Numbered from the stretch's first letter, positions 14,497 through 22,496 are shown. The stretch is DNA of 23,865 nt from NORP240 sp942492445 (GCA_942492445.1 CALOEW010000087.1:1-23865); one strand, 5' to 3'. Made by a program: numbers and translations. The notes: generated by a model from the sequence alone, not told the origin.

Positions 14497-15578
14497 CCGT
14501 CAATAACAATCCGTTGTGGCAGGGCGGACTTCACGACCTCGGCAAAGCGGCGCAACATCACCTCCGTCGCCTCCCAGCCCACACAGGCATCGGTGATGGA
14601 CACCCCGTAGCGAATCTCCTCGAGGTCATCAGGGATTGGCTGATTACCTTCGATCAGGTTGCTTTCGACCATGACACCGATAATGCTTTGATTACCCGCC
14701 ATGAACTGTTGGGCGACATCTTCCAGAACCAGAACCTGCTTCTGGAAATCCTTGCTGGAATTGCCATGACTGCAATCGATCATGATGTTCTCAGTGATAC
14801 CTGCTTTTCGCAATTCGGCTTCACAGGCAGCGACACTGGCCCGGTCGTAGTTGGGAGAGGTGCCCCCTCTAAGAATCACATGGCAATGTGGATTACCTTC
14901 GGTGCGGAAGACAGCCACCTTCCCTTCTTCGGTGACGCTGATGAAGCTGTGGCTGGCCGAGGCGGACCGAATGGCATTGACGGCGACGGCAAGATTGCCA
15001 TCCACATTGTTTTTGAAACCTACGGCGGAAGAAATTCCGCTGGCCAGTTTACGATGGGTCGGAGACTCTGTCGTTCTCGCTCCGACGGCTGTCCAGGTTA
15101 CAAGATCCTGAAGGTACTGCGGAGAGATCAGGTCCAGCGCTTCCACTGCGATCGGCAGCCCCAGGGTGGCGATTTTCAGCATCAGTTCGCGCCCGATGCG
15201 CAGACCATGATCGATGCGGTGGGAGCCGTCCAGGTGCGGATCGTAGATCAGGCCCTCCCAGCCAACCGAAGTTCTGGGTTTTTCGAAATACACACGCATC
15301 AGAATCAGCAGTGAATCGGACAGTTCCTCCGCGAGCGGTTGCAGGCGCTCGGCATACTCGATCGCCTCAGAGGTGTTGTGTATTGAACAGGGCCCGACTA
15401 CAACGACAACCCGGGGATCTTTTCGATCCAGAATTGCCTTGACACCGCGATGTCCGGACAGAACGGTCTGCAGCGCCACGCCATCCAGGGGCAGCTCTTC
15501 CTTGAGTTCCCTGGGAGTGGGAAGCTCTTCGCAACCGATTATATGGAGATTGTCAATTTCCTTGTTACGCTGACTCAT
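14493..15578 (-). CDS. 3-deoxy-7-phosphoheptulonate synthase (DAHP synthase, class I)
   Basis: The enzyme condenses phosphoenolpyruvate and erythrose 4-phosphate in the first step of the shikimate pathway. The 361-residue protein has the class I alpha landmarks: VVVGPCSIHNTSEAIEYAER with the metal Cys, MRVYFEKPRTSVGWEGLI, VGARTTESPTHRKLASG, IMIDCSHGNSSKDF with the metal His, VMVESNLIEGNQ with the metal Glu and SITDACVGWE with the metal Asp. It belongs to the AroF/AroG/AroH group; the feedback amino acid cannot be assigned by eye. ATG 15578 is preferred to a TTG seven codons upstream. It stands alone between the stress-protein gene and the divergent efpL. Confidence 0.93.
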   Translation of the reverse strand: MSQRNKEIDNLHIIGCEELPTPRELKEELPLDGVALQTVLSGHRGVKAILDRKDPRVVVVVGPCSIHNTSEAIEYAERLQPLAEELSDSLLILMRVYFEKPRTSVGWEGLIYDPHLDGSHRIDHGLRIGRELMLKIATLGLPIAVEALDLISPQYLQDLVTWTAVGARTTESPTHRKLASGISSAVGFKNNVDGNLAVAVNAIRSASASHSFISVTEEGKVAVFRTEGNPHCHVILRGGTSPNYDRASVAACEAELRKAGITENIMIDCSHGNSSKDFQKQVLVLEDVAQQFMAGNQSIIGVMVESNLIEGNQPIPDDLEEIRYGVSITDACVGWEATEVMLRRFAEVVKSALPQRIVIDG

Positions 15579-15699
15579 AGTGTTTCCAGACCGGAACAAC
15601 CGGCAACATTATCGGACCAGAACAGGTTTCGATCCCGGTTTACTCGACGCCAGCGATCCAGTAAATTGACGCCTGCCTTGAAACCATATGGGGGTTAAA

Positions 15700-16266
15700 A
15701 TGCTGAAGGCAAGTGATCTGAAAAAAGGCATGGTCATCGACATTGATGGGGTTCCCCACATCGTCAAGCAGTTGGAAAGTAAAAGTCCATCGTCGCGTGG
15801 TGCTACCACCCTGTACAAGGTTCGCTTCAACAACCTGCAAACCGGCCAGAAACTGGATGCCTCGCTGAAGGGCGACGACCTTCTCAAGGAAGCCGACTGC
15901 TTCAGAGTGAAAGTCCAGTACTCCTATAAGGATGGAGATTCCTACTTTTTCATGGACACTGAGGATTTTACCCAGTACAGCCTCAACCACGACGAACTGG
16001 AAGGACAACTGCCGTTTCTCTCTGAACAACAGGACGACATCATCGCCCTGATCATGGATGGCAATCTGCTGGGCATCGAACTGCCCCAGTCGGTGTCGCT
16101 GACTGTTGTGGACACGCCGCCTGCCGTCACCGGCTCATCCGCCACCAACCGCAGTAAAACCGCCATCCTGAGCACCGGCCTCGAAGTTCAGGTTCCAGAG
16201 TACCTGGCTGCAGGTGAAATTATCAGGGTCAACACACTGACTGGTAAATTCATTTCCCGGGCCTAA
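15700..16266 (+). CDS. efpL: Elongation factor P-like protein EfpL (YeiP)
   Basis: EfpL is the EF-P paralogue that helps ribosomes through proline-rich and some other stalling motifs. The 188-residue protein has an N-terminal KOW-like domain starting MLKASDLKKGMVIDIDGVPH, with the tip loop SKSPSSRGATTLYK carrying Arg at position 33. EF-P proper has Lys or another residue at this tip. Two OB domains follow, including YFFMDTEDFTQYSLNHDE and the C-terminal TAILSTGLEVQVPEYLAAGE. Start at 15700 is chosen over ATG 15688 because GGGGG lies seven bases before it and YeiP proteins start there. It is divergent from the DAHP synthase gene and ends convergent to the hydrolase gene. Confidence 0.94.
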   Translation: MLKASDLKKGMVIDIDGVPHIVKQLESKSPSSRGATTLYKVRFNNLQTGQKLDASLKGDDLLKEADCFRVKVQYSYKDGDSYFFMDTEDFTQYSLNHDELEGQLPFLSEQQDDIIALIMDGNLLGIELPQSVSLTVVDTPPAVTGSSATNRSKTAILSTGLEVQVPEYLAAGEIIRVNTLTGKFISRA

Positions 16267-16289
16267 CGGTGAATACGGCTGTTCGCGGA

Positions 16290-17003
16290 TCAGTGCTCCG
16301 TGTGGTCAAAATGGCCCGTGCTGAGAAACTGAAGCACCTGTTCGATCACCTCGTTGCTGTACATCATCCAGGTATGGGTAACCGGTAATACGATATGATC
16401 TGCCATGCCCTCCACGCGGGTGCTCGTCACGGACACCTTGCCGTCATCGGGCCCTGGTATCAACGCCGTGTACAACGGGTTCAAGGTGTGATCGCCCGCG
16501 ATGACACCAAGCTCGAAATTCACCGGCCCCAGGGTTTCCAATATACTGCCCTCGCCGGTGCCAAGCTGGTCGCCGGAAGGCCCGTTCAGTAGATCGAAGC
16601 CCGGAAATTCGGCAAGCGCGTCCACCAGTTCGCTGCCCTGGTTGGGTGGGCCCAGCATCACCACGCGCCCCAGGCGCGTATCCCGTCGTTCACTGAAATA
16701 GTAACGAACCAGGATACTGCCCAGCGAATGAGTGACGAAATGTATGCGCCAGGCCCCGCTGGCGTCGCACCTGTCCAATCCATTCCCCACCGCCTGGCTG
16801 GCCAGTTCCTCCACCGGGTAGTCCCGTGAGGGATAGCCTATATTGGCAATCCGGTAACCGGCTTCCCGCAGCCTGGTTTCCAGTTCGCTCATGGATCCAG
16901 TGGTACGGGCCAGGCCGTGCAACAGTACCACACACTCCTCCGAAGCCTCTGCGTCGGAGAAGCAGGTCAACAGAATCAATAGAAAAACTGCCATTGGTTT
17001 CAT
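16290..17003 (-). CDS. Exported alpha/beta-hydrolase, lipase/esterase-like
   Basis: The 237-residue protein begins with a signal peptide, MKPMAVFLLILLTCFSDAEA, cleaved probably after residue 20. It continues with the oxyanion-hole segment CVVLLHGLARTTGSM. The nucleophile elbow is VTHSLGSI with Ser-93, preceded by His as in lipases. D186 or D187 (GPDDGK) and H203 or H210 (LPVTHTWMM) are candidates for the rest of the triad. The later ATG at 17003 was chosen over longer in-frame options because it places the signal peptide at the N-terminus. An AGG overlapping the murJ stop serves as ribosome site. Only eight bases separate it from murJ, so it is likely cotranscribed. Substrate unknown. Confidence 0.85.
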   Translation of the reverse strand: MKPMAVFLLILLTCFSDAEASEECVVLLHGLARTTGSMSELETRLREAGYRIANIGYPSRDYPVEELASQAVGNGLDRCDASGAWRIHFVTHSLGSILVRYYFSERRDTRLGRVVMLGPPNQGSELVDALAEFPGFDLLNGPSGDQLGTGEGSILETLGPVNFELGVIAGDHTLNPLYTALIPGPDDGKVSVTSTRVEGMADHIVLPVTHTWMMYSNEVIEQVLQFLSTGHFDHTEH

Positions 17004-17011
17004 TGAGGTTG

Positions 17012-18598
17012 CTACCTGTGAAGATCGACTACGCGCATACCGGTAAAATAAAGGCAGCTGACATATGTCAGAAACCCACCCGCGCAGGTCAGGAACAATC
17101 GCAGTATTCTGCCCCAGATGTCCAGTTCCAGCCACATCATCCAGTCACCAGCAAACCAGCTCAGAAACAGGACCATTGCCGAATTGGCAACTGTCAGCCG
17201 GGCCACGAATAACAGCCACCCGGGCTGACGGACGATAAGCCTGTCACGCCACAATCCGCGGAAAAGCAGCCCCGCATTGACATACGCGGCAAGGCTGGTT
17301 GCCAGTGCCAGCCCCACATGCTGCATACCCAGACCGAACACCAGCACCAGGTTCAGCACCATGTTGGTTACCATGGCGATAATGCCAATCCGGACCGGAG
17401 TGCTGGTATCCTGCCTGGCAAAAAACCCCGGTGCGAAGATTTTGACCCCCATGTAGGCGATCAACCCCAGCGCATAAGCCTGCAGACTCACGGTCACGCG
17501 CTGCACATCAGTTACACTGAACTGCTCGTTTTCAAACAGGGTAACAAGGATTGGTTCGGCAATCACTACCAGTGCCAGGGTCGCGGGAATGGCAATCAGG
17601 CAGATCAGGCGCATGGCCCAATCCAGCGTACTGGCAAATTCAACAAGGGACTGATCGGCGTGCTTGCGCGATAAACTTGGCAACACCACGGTGGCAATGG
17701 CGATTCCGAATACACCAAGTGGCAATTCCACCAGCCGGTCCGAATAGTAGAGCCACGACACCGCATTGGACATCAGCAGGGAGGCGATAAAGGCATCGAG
17801 CAACAGGTTTATCTGGCTTACCGAGACGCCAAACAACGCCGGTATCATCAGCTTCCTGATCTGCCGGACGCCAGGATGGCTGCCGTTCAATCGGGGCACT
17901 GGAAACAGATTGATGCGGGCCAGAAACGGCAACTGAAACAGCAGCTGCACGACACCGGCGATCAATACCCCCCAGGCCAGAGCCAGCTCCGGCCGATCCA
18001 TGTAGGGAGCCAGCACCACGGCGCAGCCGATCAGGGACAGGTTGAGTAGCGCCGGAGTCAGTGCCGGCACTGCAAAACGGTCATAGCTGTTCAGAATTGC
18101 CCCGCAGAAAGCAGTCAGGGAAACGAGCAGCAGGTAGGGAAAAGTCAGGCGCAACATCTGAACGAACAGTTGAAATTTCTCCGGCTGATCCAGGAATCCG
18201 AAAGCAATCGGTACTGACACGTACGGTGCCGCCACCACCACCAGCAAGGTAATGATCAACAACAGCAGGCCCAATGTCCCCGCCACCGAATTGATCAACA
18301 GCTGGACATCACGGTGACTTTTCTGGCTGCGATACTCCGACAACACCGGCACAAAGGCTTGATTGAACGCCCCTTCCGCAAACAGCCGGCGCAGGAAATT
18401 GGGAATCCGGTTGGCTAGAAAGAATGCATCGGTACCGTCACCGACGCCAAACACCCTGGCGATCACGACATCCCGGGTCAGGCCCAGGACACGTGAGACC
18501 ATGGTCATCATTCCGGTGACGCCGCTGGCCTTCAGCAGCCCTGAATGGCCCGCGGCCGGTTTGACCTGCCTGGTAGTGTCGGAAAGTTTATCAGTCAT
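17012..18598 (-). CDS. murJ: Lipid II flippase MurJ (MviN)
   Basis: MurJ moves lipid II across the inner membrane for peptidoglycan synthesis. The 528-residue, 14-helix-type membrane protein starts with the typical SGVTGMMTMVSRVLGLTRDV and VFGVGDGTDAFFLANRIPNF, followed by RRLFAEGAFNQAFVPVLSEY. These are hallmark residues of the MurJ N-terminal lobe. Further features are LNSYDRFAVPALTPALLNLS and the region GVFGIAIATVVLPSLSRKHA. Length is normal (E. coli 511). It is divergent from rpsT, a classical gammaproteobacterial neighbour. Downstream, the usual ribF-ileS is absent and the hydrolase gene follows instead. Confidence 0.96.
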   Translation of the reverse strand: MTDKLSDTTRQVKPAAGHSGLLKASGVTGMMTMVSRVLGLTRDVVIARVFGVGDGTDAFFLANRIPNFLRRLFAEGAFNQAFVPVLSEYRSQKSHRDVQLLINSVAGTLGLLLLIITLLVVVAAPYVSVPIAFGFLDQPEKFQLFVQMLRLTFPYLLLVSLTAFCGAILNSYDRFAVPALTPALLNLSLIGCAVVLAPYMDRPELALAWGVLIAGVVQLLFQLPFLARINLFPVPRLNGSHPGVRQIRKLMIPALFGVSVSQINLLLDAFIASLLMSNAVSWLYYSDRLVELPLGVFGIAIATVVLPSLSRKHADQSLVEFASTLDWAMRLICLIAIPATLALVVIAEPILVTLFENEQFSVTDVQRVTVSLQAYALGLIAYMGVKIFAPGFFARQDTSTPVRIGIIAMVTNMVLNLVLVFGLGMQHVGLALATSLAAYVNAGLLFRGLWRDRLIVRQPGWLLFVARLTVANSAMVLFLSWFAGDWMMWLELDIWGRILRLFLTCAGGFLTYVSCLYFTGMRVVDLHR

Positions 18599-18725
18599 GG
18601 ATCCGGGACTTCAGTTAACGGTAGTATGCGCTTTCCGGTGCCTGTCACAACAGTAAGCCGATCTGTTATCTATCGACTCCGGTGCGGCGGGATTGAGTAG
18701 CACTTTCCTGGTTTATGGGAAACAG

Positions 18726-18748
18726 ACGGCGGGCCGCAGGCCTGCCGT
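18726..18748. repeat. GC-rich hairpin upstream of the rpsT promoter
   Basis: ACGGCGGGCC (18726-18735) pairs with GGCCTGCCGT (18739-18748) over ten bases with one G-T pair and a three-base loop. It sits in the murJ-rpsT divergent gap, eight bases before the rpsT -35. Role unknown. Confidence 0.4.
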
Positions 18749-18755
18749 CCCGCTA

Positions 18756-18784
18756 TTGACATCACCTGACGAAAGCGGCATATT
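18756..18784 (+). promoter_or_regulatory. Sigma-70 promoter for rpsT
   Basis: A perfect TTGACA (18756-18761) with a 17-bp spacer leads to CATATT (18779-18784, four of six). The start codon is about 100 bp downstream, leaving a leader long enough for autoregulation by S20. Confidence 0.65.
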
Positions 18785-18886
18785 GTCGCGCTCGAAAATC
18801 GGGGTCCGCAACCGTGTTGAACAGTTCCGGAACCCGCCGATTGAACCCGTTTTGACCCGTCTATCGACAACTCAGAGGAGTAACAC

Positions 18887-19156
18887 TTGGCTAACTCTCC
18901 GCAAGCACGCAAACGTGCGCGTCAGGCAGAAATTCGGCGCCGCCATAATGCAAGTTTCCGATCCATGGTGCGCACCAGCATCAAGAAAGTAGTCGCCGCA
19001 ATTGAATCGGGAGACTATGAGCAGGCCATGGCTGCCTATCAGAACGCGGTGCCGGTTATCGACCGGATGGCCGACAAGGGAATAATTGAGAAAAACAAGG
19101 CTGCCAGGCACAAGAGCCGCCTGAATGCCAAAATAAAGGCGCTGCAGGCCGCCTGA
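18887..19156 (+). CDS. rpsT: 30S ribosomal protein S20
   Basis: S20 binds 16S rRNA early in 30S assembly. The 89-residue basic protein reads MANSPQARKRARQAEIRRRH, then NASFRSMVRTSIKKVVAAIE, and ends DKGIIEKNKAARHKSRLNAK, which aligns with E. coli S20 over its whole length. The start codon is TTG, preceded by GAGGAG at eight bases. E. coli rpsT also begins with UUG, which there is linked to translational autoregulation. The gene is followed by a strong terminator and is transcribed alone. Confidence 0.97.
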   Translation: MANSPQARKRARQAEIRRRHNASFRSMVRTSIKKVVAAIESGDYEQAMAAYQNAVPVIDRMADKGIIEKNKAARHKSRLNAKIKALQAA

Positions 19157-19170
19157 TAGCGACTTCCCCT

Positions 19171-19198
19171 GAAAAACCGGCCCTGTCGCCGGTTTTTC
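19171..19198 (+). terminator. Rho-independent terminator of rpsT (possibly bidirectional)
   Basis: GAAAAACCGG (19171-19180) pairs perfectly with CCGGTTTTTC (19189-19198) around an eight-base loop. The T run completes the plus-strand terminator 15 bases after rpsT; the A run on the left would serve the convergent proB. Confidence 0.8.
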
Positions 19199-19234
19199 GC
19201 TCTCCCCAAGGGCTTATTCAAACAAGCGATCCGG

Positions 19235-20356
19235 TCAGCCGGTAAGCACCAGATTGTCCCGGTGGATAACGGCGGAATCACCGGAATAGCCCAGCAATTC
19301 TTCAATCCGGCTGCTGGCCTGTCCCTGAAGCAGGGCGACCTCTTCGCTGCTGTAGTTGACCAGCCCCCTTGCAATCTCGTTGCCGGCGCTGTCCACACAG
19401 GCTACCACCTCGCCTCTTTCAAAGCGCCCCTGACATCCTTGAATACCCACGGCCAGGAGACTGCGGCCGGAGTTCTTGAGTACCTCCACGGCACCGGCAT
19501 CCAGCTCGAGTCTTCCCTGCACCTTCAGCTGGCCGGCCAGCCACTGTTTGCGGGCCGCGACCGGTTCCTGTTCGGGAACCAGCAGGGTGCCGATACTGTC
19601 ACCCTGTAGAATCCGAAGCAGCACTTCCGGCTCGCGGCCATTGGCAATGACAGTACAGGCTCCGGAGCGCGCCGCCAGGTGCGCCGCCGACAGCTTGGTC
19701 TGCATACCACCACGGCCCAGGCTGCTGCCGGTGCCGGCCATTTTCCGCAGGCTCAGATCTTCCGCAGCGGCTTCCTGTATGAGCCTGGCATCGGGATCAA
19801 TTCGCGGGTCGGCACTGTACAGGCCCTGCTGGTCAGTCAGCAGAATCATGACATCAGCGTTTATCAGGTTGGCAACCAGCGCAGCAAGCGTATCATTATC
19901 CCCAAAACACAGCTCCGCTGTCGCCACCGTGTCGTTCTCATTGACGACCGGCACCACCGCCATATCCAGCAGAGTGATAAGGGTGCTGCGTGCATTCAGA
20001 TACCGGGTCCGGTCAGACAGGTCTTCATGGCTCAGCAGGATCTGGGCAGCATGCACACCGTGCCTGGAAAAACAGCTTTCATAGGCCTGGATCACGCCCA
20101 TCTGCCCCACAGCAGCCGCGGCCTGCTGCAGATGCACCGCCCTTGGCCGGGTCTTGAGGCCCAGCCGCGCCACACCCTCCGCAACGGCACCGGATGAAAC
20201 CAGAACCAGCTTGTGCCCGCGCCTCTGAAGGGATACAAGCTGGTCTGCCCAATTCTCTATCGCCGGCCGGTCCAGTCCCAGACCATTGTTGGTAATCAGG
20301 GAGCTACCAATTTTCACCACCAGCCATCTGGCATTTTTCAGTTCTGATCGCCTCAT
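19235..20356 (-). CDS. proB: Glutamate 5-kinase ProB
   Basis: ProB phosphorylates glutamate to gamma-glutamyl phosphate, the first step of proline synthesis, and is normally inhibited by proline. The protein (about 373 residues) has an amino-acid-kinase domain with WLVVKIGSSLITNNGLGLDR, VLVSSGAVAEGVARLG, PVVNENDTVA and SSLGRGGMQTKLSAAHLAAR. A C-terminal PUA domain spans about residues 275-365. Length is close to E. coli ProB (367). Start ATG 20356 follows a GGGG about seven bases upstream; two GTG codons just before it are alternatives. In many relatives it follows obgE directly in an operon; here a 265-bp palindromic element separates them. Confidence 0.95.
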   Translation of the reverse strand: MRRSELKNARWLVVKIGSSLITNNGLGLDRPAIENWADQLVSLQRRGHKLVLVSSGAVAEGVARLGLKTRPRAVHLQQAAAAVGQMGVIQAYESCFSRHGVHAAQILLSHEDLSDRTRYLNARSTLITLLDMAVVPVVNENDTVATAELCFGDNDTLAALVANLINADVMILLTDQQGLYSADPRIDPDARLIQEAAAEDLSLRKMAGTGSSLGRGGMQTKLSAAHLAARSGACTVIANGREPEVLLRILQGDSIGTLLVPEQEPVAARKQWLAGQLKVQGRLELDAGAVEVLKNSGRSLLAVGIQGCQGRFERGEVVACVDSAGNEIARGLVNYSSEEVALLQGQASSRIEELLGYSGDSAVIHRDNLVLTG

Positions 20357-20377
20357 CACCACTACCCCGGAATCCTG

Positions 20378-20642
20378 GGGAACCTCTGATTAAGTCCCAC
20401 AATGCTCTGGCCTTCAGGCAAGTCTGCTGGCGAGGCGCATTGCCGCCGGCATGCGTCGGCCTGTCAAGGCAGTGCAACGAAGCCAGCGGGGTTGCCTGAA
20501 GGCCCCTTCGGGCGGGGCCTGTCGGGCGTCGCTGCTTCGTTGCCGTGCTTGGCAAGGGAGTGACCATTCCCGGCGCACAGCGCCTTACAGCAACACCCGA
20601 CAGACTCCCGCAGAGCATTGTGGGACTTAATCAGAGGTTCCC
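20378..20642. repeat. Dispersed palindromic repeat family, copy D (full 265-bp MITE-like element)
   Basis: The ends, 20378-20409 and 20611-20642, are a perfect 32-bp inverted repeat starting GGGAACCTCTGATTAAGTCC. Inside are a 13-bp pair GGCCTTCAGGCAA (20409-20421) and TTGCCTGAAGGCC (20492-20504), and a hairpin GGCCCC/GGGGCC (20501-20519). The arms show further looser palindromic similarity, so the whole reads as one large imperfect hairpin. There is no open reading frame of interest and no clear target duplication. It lies between obgE and proB, and its right end touches the obgE TAG stop. Confidence 0.8.
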
Positions 20643-21800
20643 TAGAAATCCAGGTCTTCCAATTCGTCAATTCCCTCTTTGCGTCTGCGGAGCGGTCGAG
20701 CACGTCGCACACTTTCACGAATTTCCTGCTCCATCTGATTGTCAAGTTCCAGCTGCTGCTGCAGGTATTCCGCGTCCTCCCGAAGTTTACGGCGATGTTG
20801 TTCAATGGCGCCCATCAGTGCTTCGCATAATGAATCGAGCCCTTCTCCGCTCACCGCCGAGACCGCAAAAACCGGTGCCGACCCGTTCCGACCGGTTTCA
20901 ATCCGCTGACGCAGAACCTGCAACTGGTCATCGCTCAACAGGTCGATTTTATTGAGGACCAGCCAGCATTCCTTGCGTGCCAGACTGGCACTGAACCTGG
21001 CCAGCTCAATCCTGATTTTCTCGATGTTTTGCAGCGGATCGCTGCCATCCACAGGCATGACATCGACCAGATGCAACAATAGCCGGGTGCGCGACAAGAT
21101 GCTTCAGAAAGCGAATACCCAGACCGGCCCCTTGGGCAGCGCCTTCGATCAGACCGGGTATGTCAGCCACCACGAAACTGCGGTCCATCCCCAGGCTTAC
21201 CACGCCGAGATTGGGTACCAGGGTGGTGAACGGATAATCGGCCACTTTGGGCCTGGCCGCCGTAATGGCACGAATCAGAGTGGATTTTCCCGCATTGGGC
21301 AGGCCCAGCAGCCCCACGTCGGCAACCACCTTCAATTGCAGCTGCAGGGTGCGGACTTCACCCGGTGTGCCATTGGTAGTCTTGCGCGGTGCGCGATTGA
21401 TACTGGATTTGAACCGGGTGTTGCCCAGCCCCCTGTGCCCCCCGCGCGCAACCAGCAGTCGCTGACCGGTTTCGGTCAGATCGCCAAGCAATTCATCGGT
21501 TTCGTATCAATAACCCTGGTACCCAGTGGCACTTTGATCAGCAGGTCCTCACCCCCTGCACCGGTGCAGTTTTTGCCTGCCCGGATTGGCCGTGGATTGG
21601 GCCCGGTACCGGGCTGAAACCGAAAATCCACCAGGGTATTCGAGGTTGTCATCTGCTTCCAGGTAGACACTGCCACCGTCGCCACCATCACCGCCATTCG
21701 GCCCGCCATTTTCAATGTATTTTTCGCGACGGAAACTCAGGCAGCCGTTACCACCGTTGCCTGCCTCCACCGTGATTTCGGCTTCGTCTACGAATTTCAT
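20642..21800 (-). pseudogene. obgE: GTPase ObgE, with at least five frameshifts
   Basis: ObgE is a ribosome-associated GTPase needed for 50S assembly and usually essential. All its parts are present in order across several frames: the glycine-rich Obg domain (MKFVDEAEITVEAGNGGNGC, NGGPNGGDGGDGGSVYLEAD), G1 GLPNAGKSTL, switch YPFTTLVPNLG, G3 DIPGLIEGAAQGAG, G4 NKIDLL and G5 SAVSGEGLD. The frame changes near 21641 (one extra base), 21611-21613 (one missing), 21565-21595 (one net extra, perhaps more than one event), about 21505 (one missing) and about 21096 (one extra). Correcting these gives a full protein of about 385 residues. Conservation between breaks points to sequencing or assembly error, or very recent decay. 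The acidic E. coli tail is absent. Confidence 0.85.
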
Positions 21801-21858
21801 TGCAATATCCACTTTCAAGCCGGTTCGCGGTCCACCTGGGGGTTCTGCGACGCCATAC

Positions 21859-21891
21859 AAAAAAAAAGCCCCGTCGAATGACGAGGCTTTT
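21859..21891 (-). terminator. Rho-independent terminator after rplU-rpmA
   Basis: On the minus strand AAAAGCCTCGTC (21891-21880) pairs with GACGGGGCTTTT (21875-21864) around a four-base loop, followed by further U residues (nine-base run in total, 21867-21859). It lies between rpmA and obgE, so obgE may need read-through or its own promoter. Confidence 0.85.
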
Positions 21892-21908
21892 CCCGGGTTC
21901 GAGAATGC

Positions 21909-22165
21909 TTAAGGCCGTATCGACGCTGACAAATTTGCGTTTTTCGGTCCTTTGACTTCAAATTTTACCAGCCGTCAGCCTTGGCGAAGAGCGTGTGGTC
22001 TTTGCCCAGGCCGACATTCTCACCCGGGTGGAACTGGGTTCCACGCTGCCGGACGATGATATTGCCGGCCGCCACTGACTGACCGCCGAACAATTTCACG
22101 CCCAGGCGTTTCGAATGGGAATCGCGACCGTTGTTGGTGCTGCCACCTGCTTTCTTGTGTGCCAT
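21909..22165 (-). pseudogene. rpmA: 50S ribosomal protein L27, 3' end disrupted by indels
   Basis: L27 lies near the peptidyl-transferase centre. The start, MAHKKAGGSTNNGRDSHSKR, and the body through GENVGLGKDHTLFAKADG match E. coli L27. The open frame stops early at 21965, giving 66 instead of 85 residues. Other frames continue the family sequence as VKFEVKGPKN, then KFVSVDTA, to a stop near 21909. Two missing bases (near 21970 and 21935) and one extra base (near 21911) would restore an 85-residue protein, exactly the E. coli length. L27 is not normally this short, so error or recent damage is likely. It has a clear AGGAG ribosome site and lies 19 bp behind rplU. Confidence 0.85.
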
Positions 22166-22184
22166 GGTCTACTCCTGAAATCTG

Positions 22185-22496
22185 TTAGGCCTTGATACCG
22201 GTGATCTTCACCTCTGTATACCACTGTCTGTGGCCCTGTTGCTTGCGATAGTGCTTGCGACGGCTGAATTTGATTATCTGCACCTTGTCGCTGCGCGCCT
22301 GCCTCAGAACTTCCGCGGTGACCTTGCTGCCGGCCACATAGGGAGTTCCTATCTTTACCGACTCACCTTCGCCTACCATCAGAACCTTGTCGAAATCAAC
22401 CTGGTCACCAGTGGCTACATCCAGTTTTTCCAGCTTGAGGATTTCGCCTTCCTCGACGCGATGCTGCTTGCCACCGCTCTCAATCACTGCGTACAT
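22185..22496 (-). CDS. rplU: 50S ribosomal protein L21
   Basis: L21 binds 23S rRNA in the large subunit. The 103-residue protein, the same length as E. coli L21, starts MYAVIESGGKQHRVEEGEIL. It has the C-terminal L21 signature KVQIIKFSRRKHYRKQQGHR followed by QWYTEVKITGI. GGAG lies about 12 bases before the ATG. It is the first gene of the rplU-rpmA operon and is divergent from ispB, the usual arrangement in gammaproteobacteria. Confidence 0.97.
   Translation of the reverse strand: MYAVIESGGKQHRVEEGEILKLEKLDVATGDQVDFDKVLMVGEGESVKIGTPYVAGSKVTAEVLRQARSDKVQIIKFSRRKHYRKQQGHRQWYTEVKITGIKA

Noticed and set aside
14514..15314. Long open frame on the plus strand opposite DAHP synthase
   Set aside because: Shadow of the well-supported minus-strand gene; no recognisable domain or ribosome site.
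4796..16290. Defence system, prophage or gene-cluster island
   Set aside because: All genes in this span are housekeeping or common accessory types; no integrase, toxin, nuclease or phage gene was seen.
20410..20610. Possible small gene inside the copy D repeat
   Set aside because: Open frames there are short, overlap hairpins and are explained by the palindromic GC-rich element.
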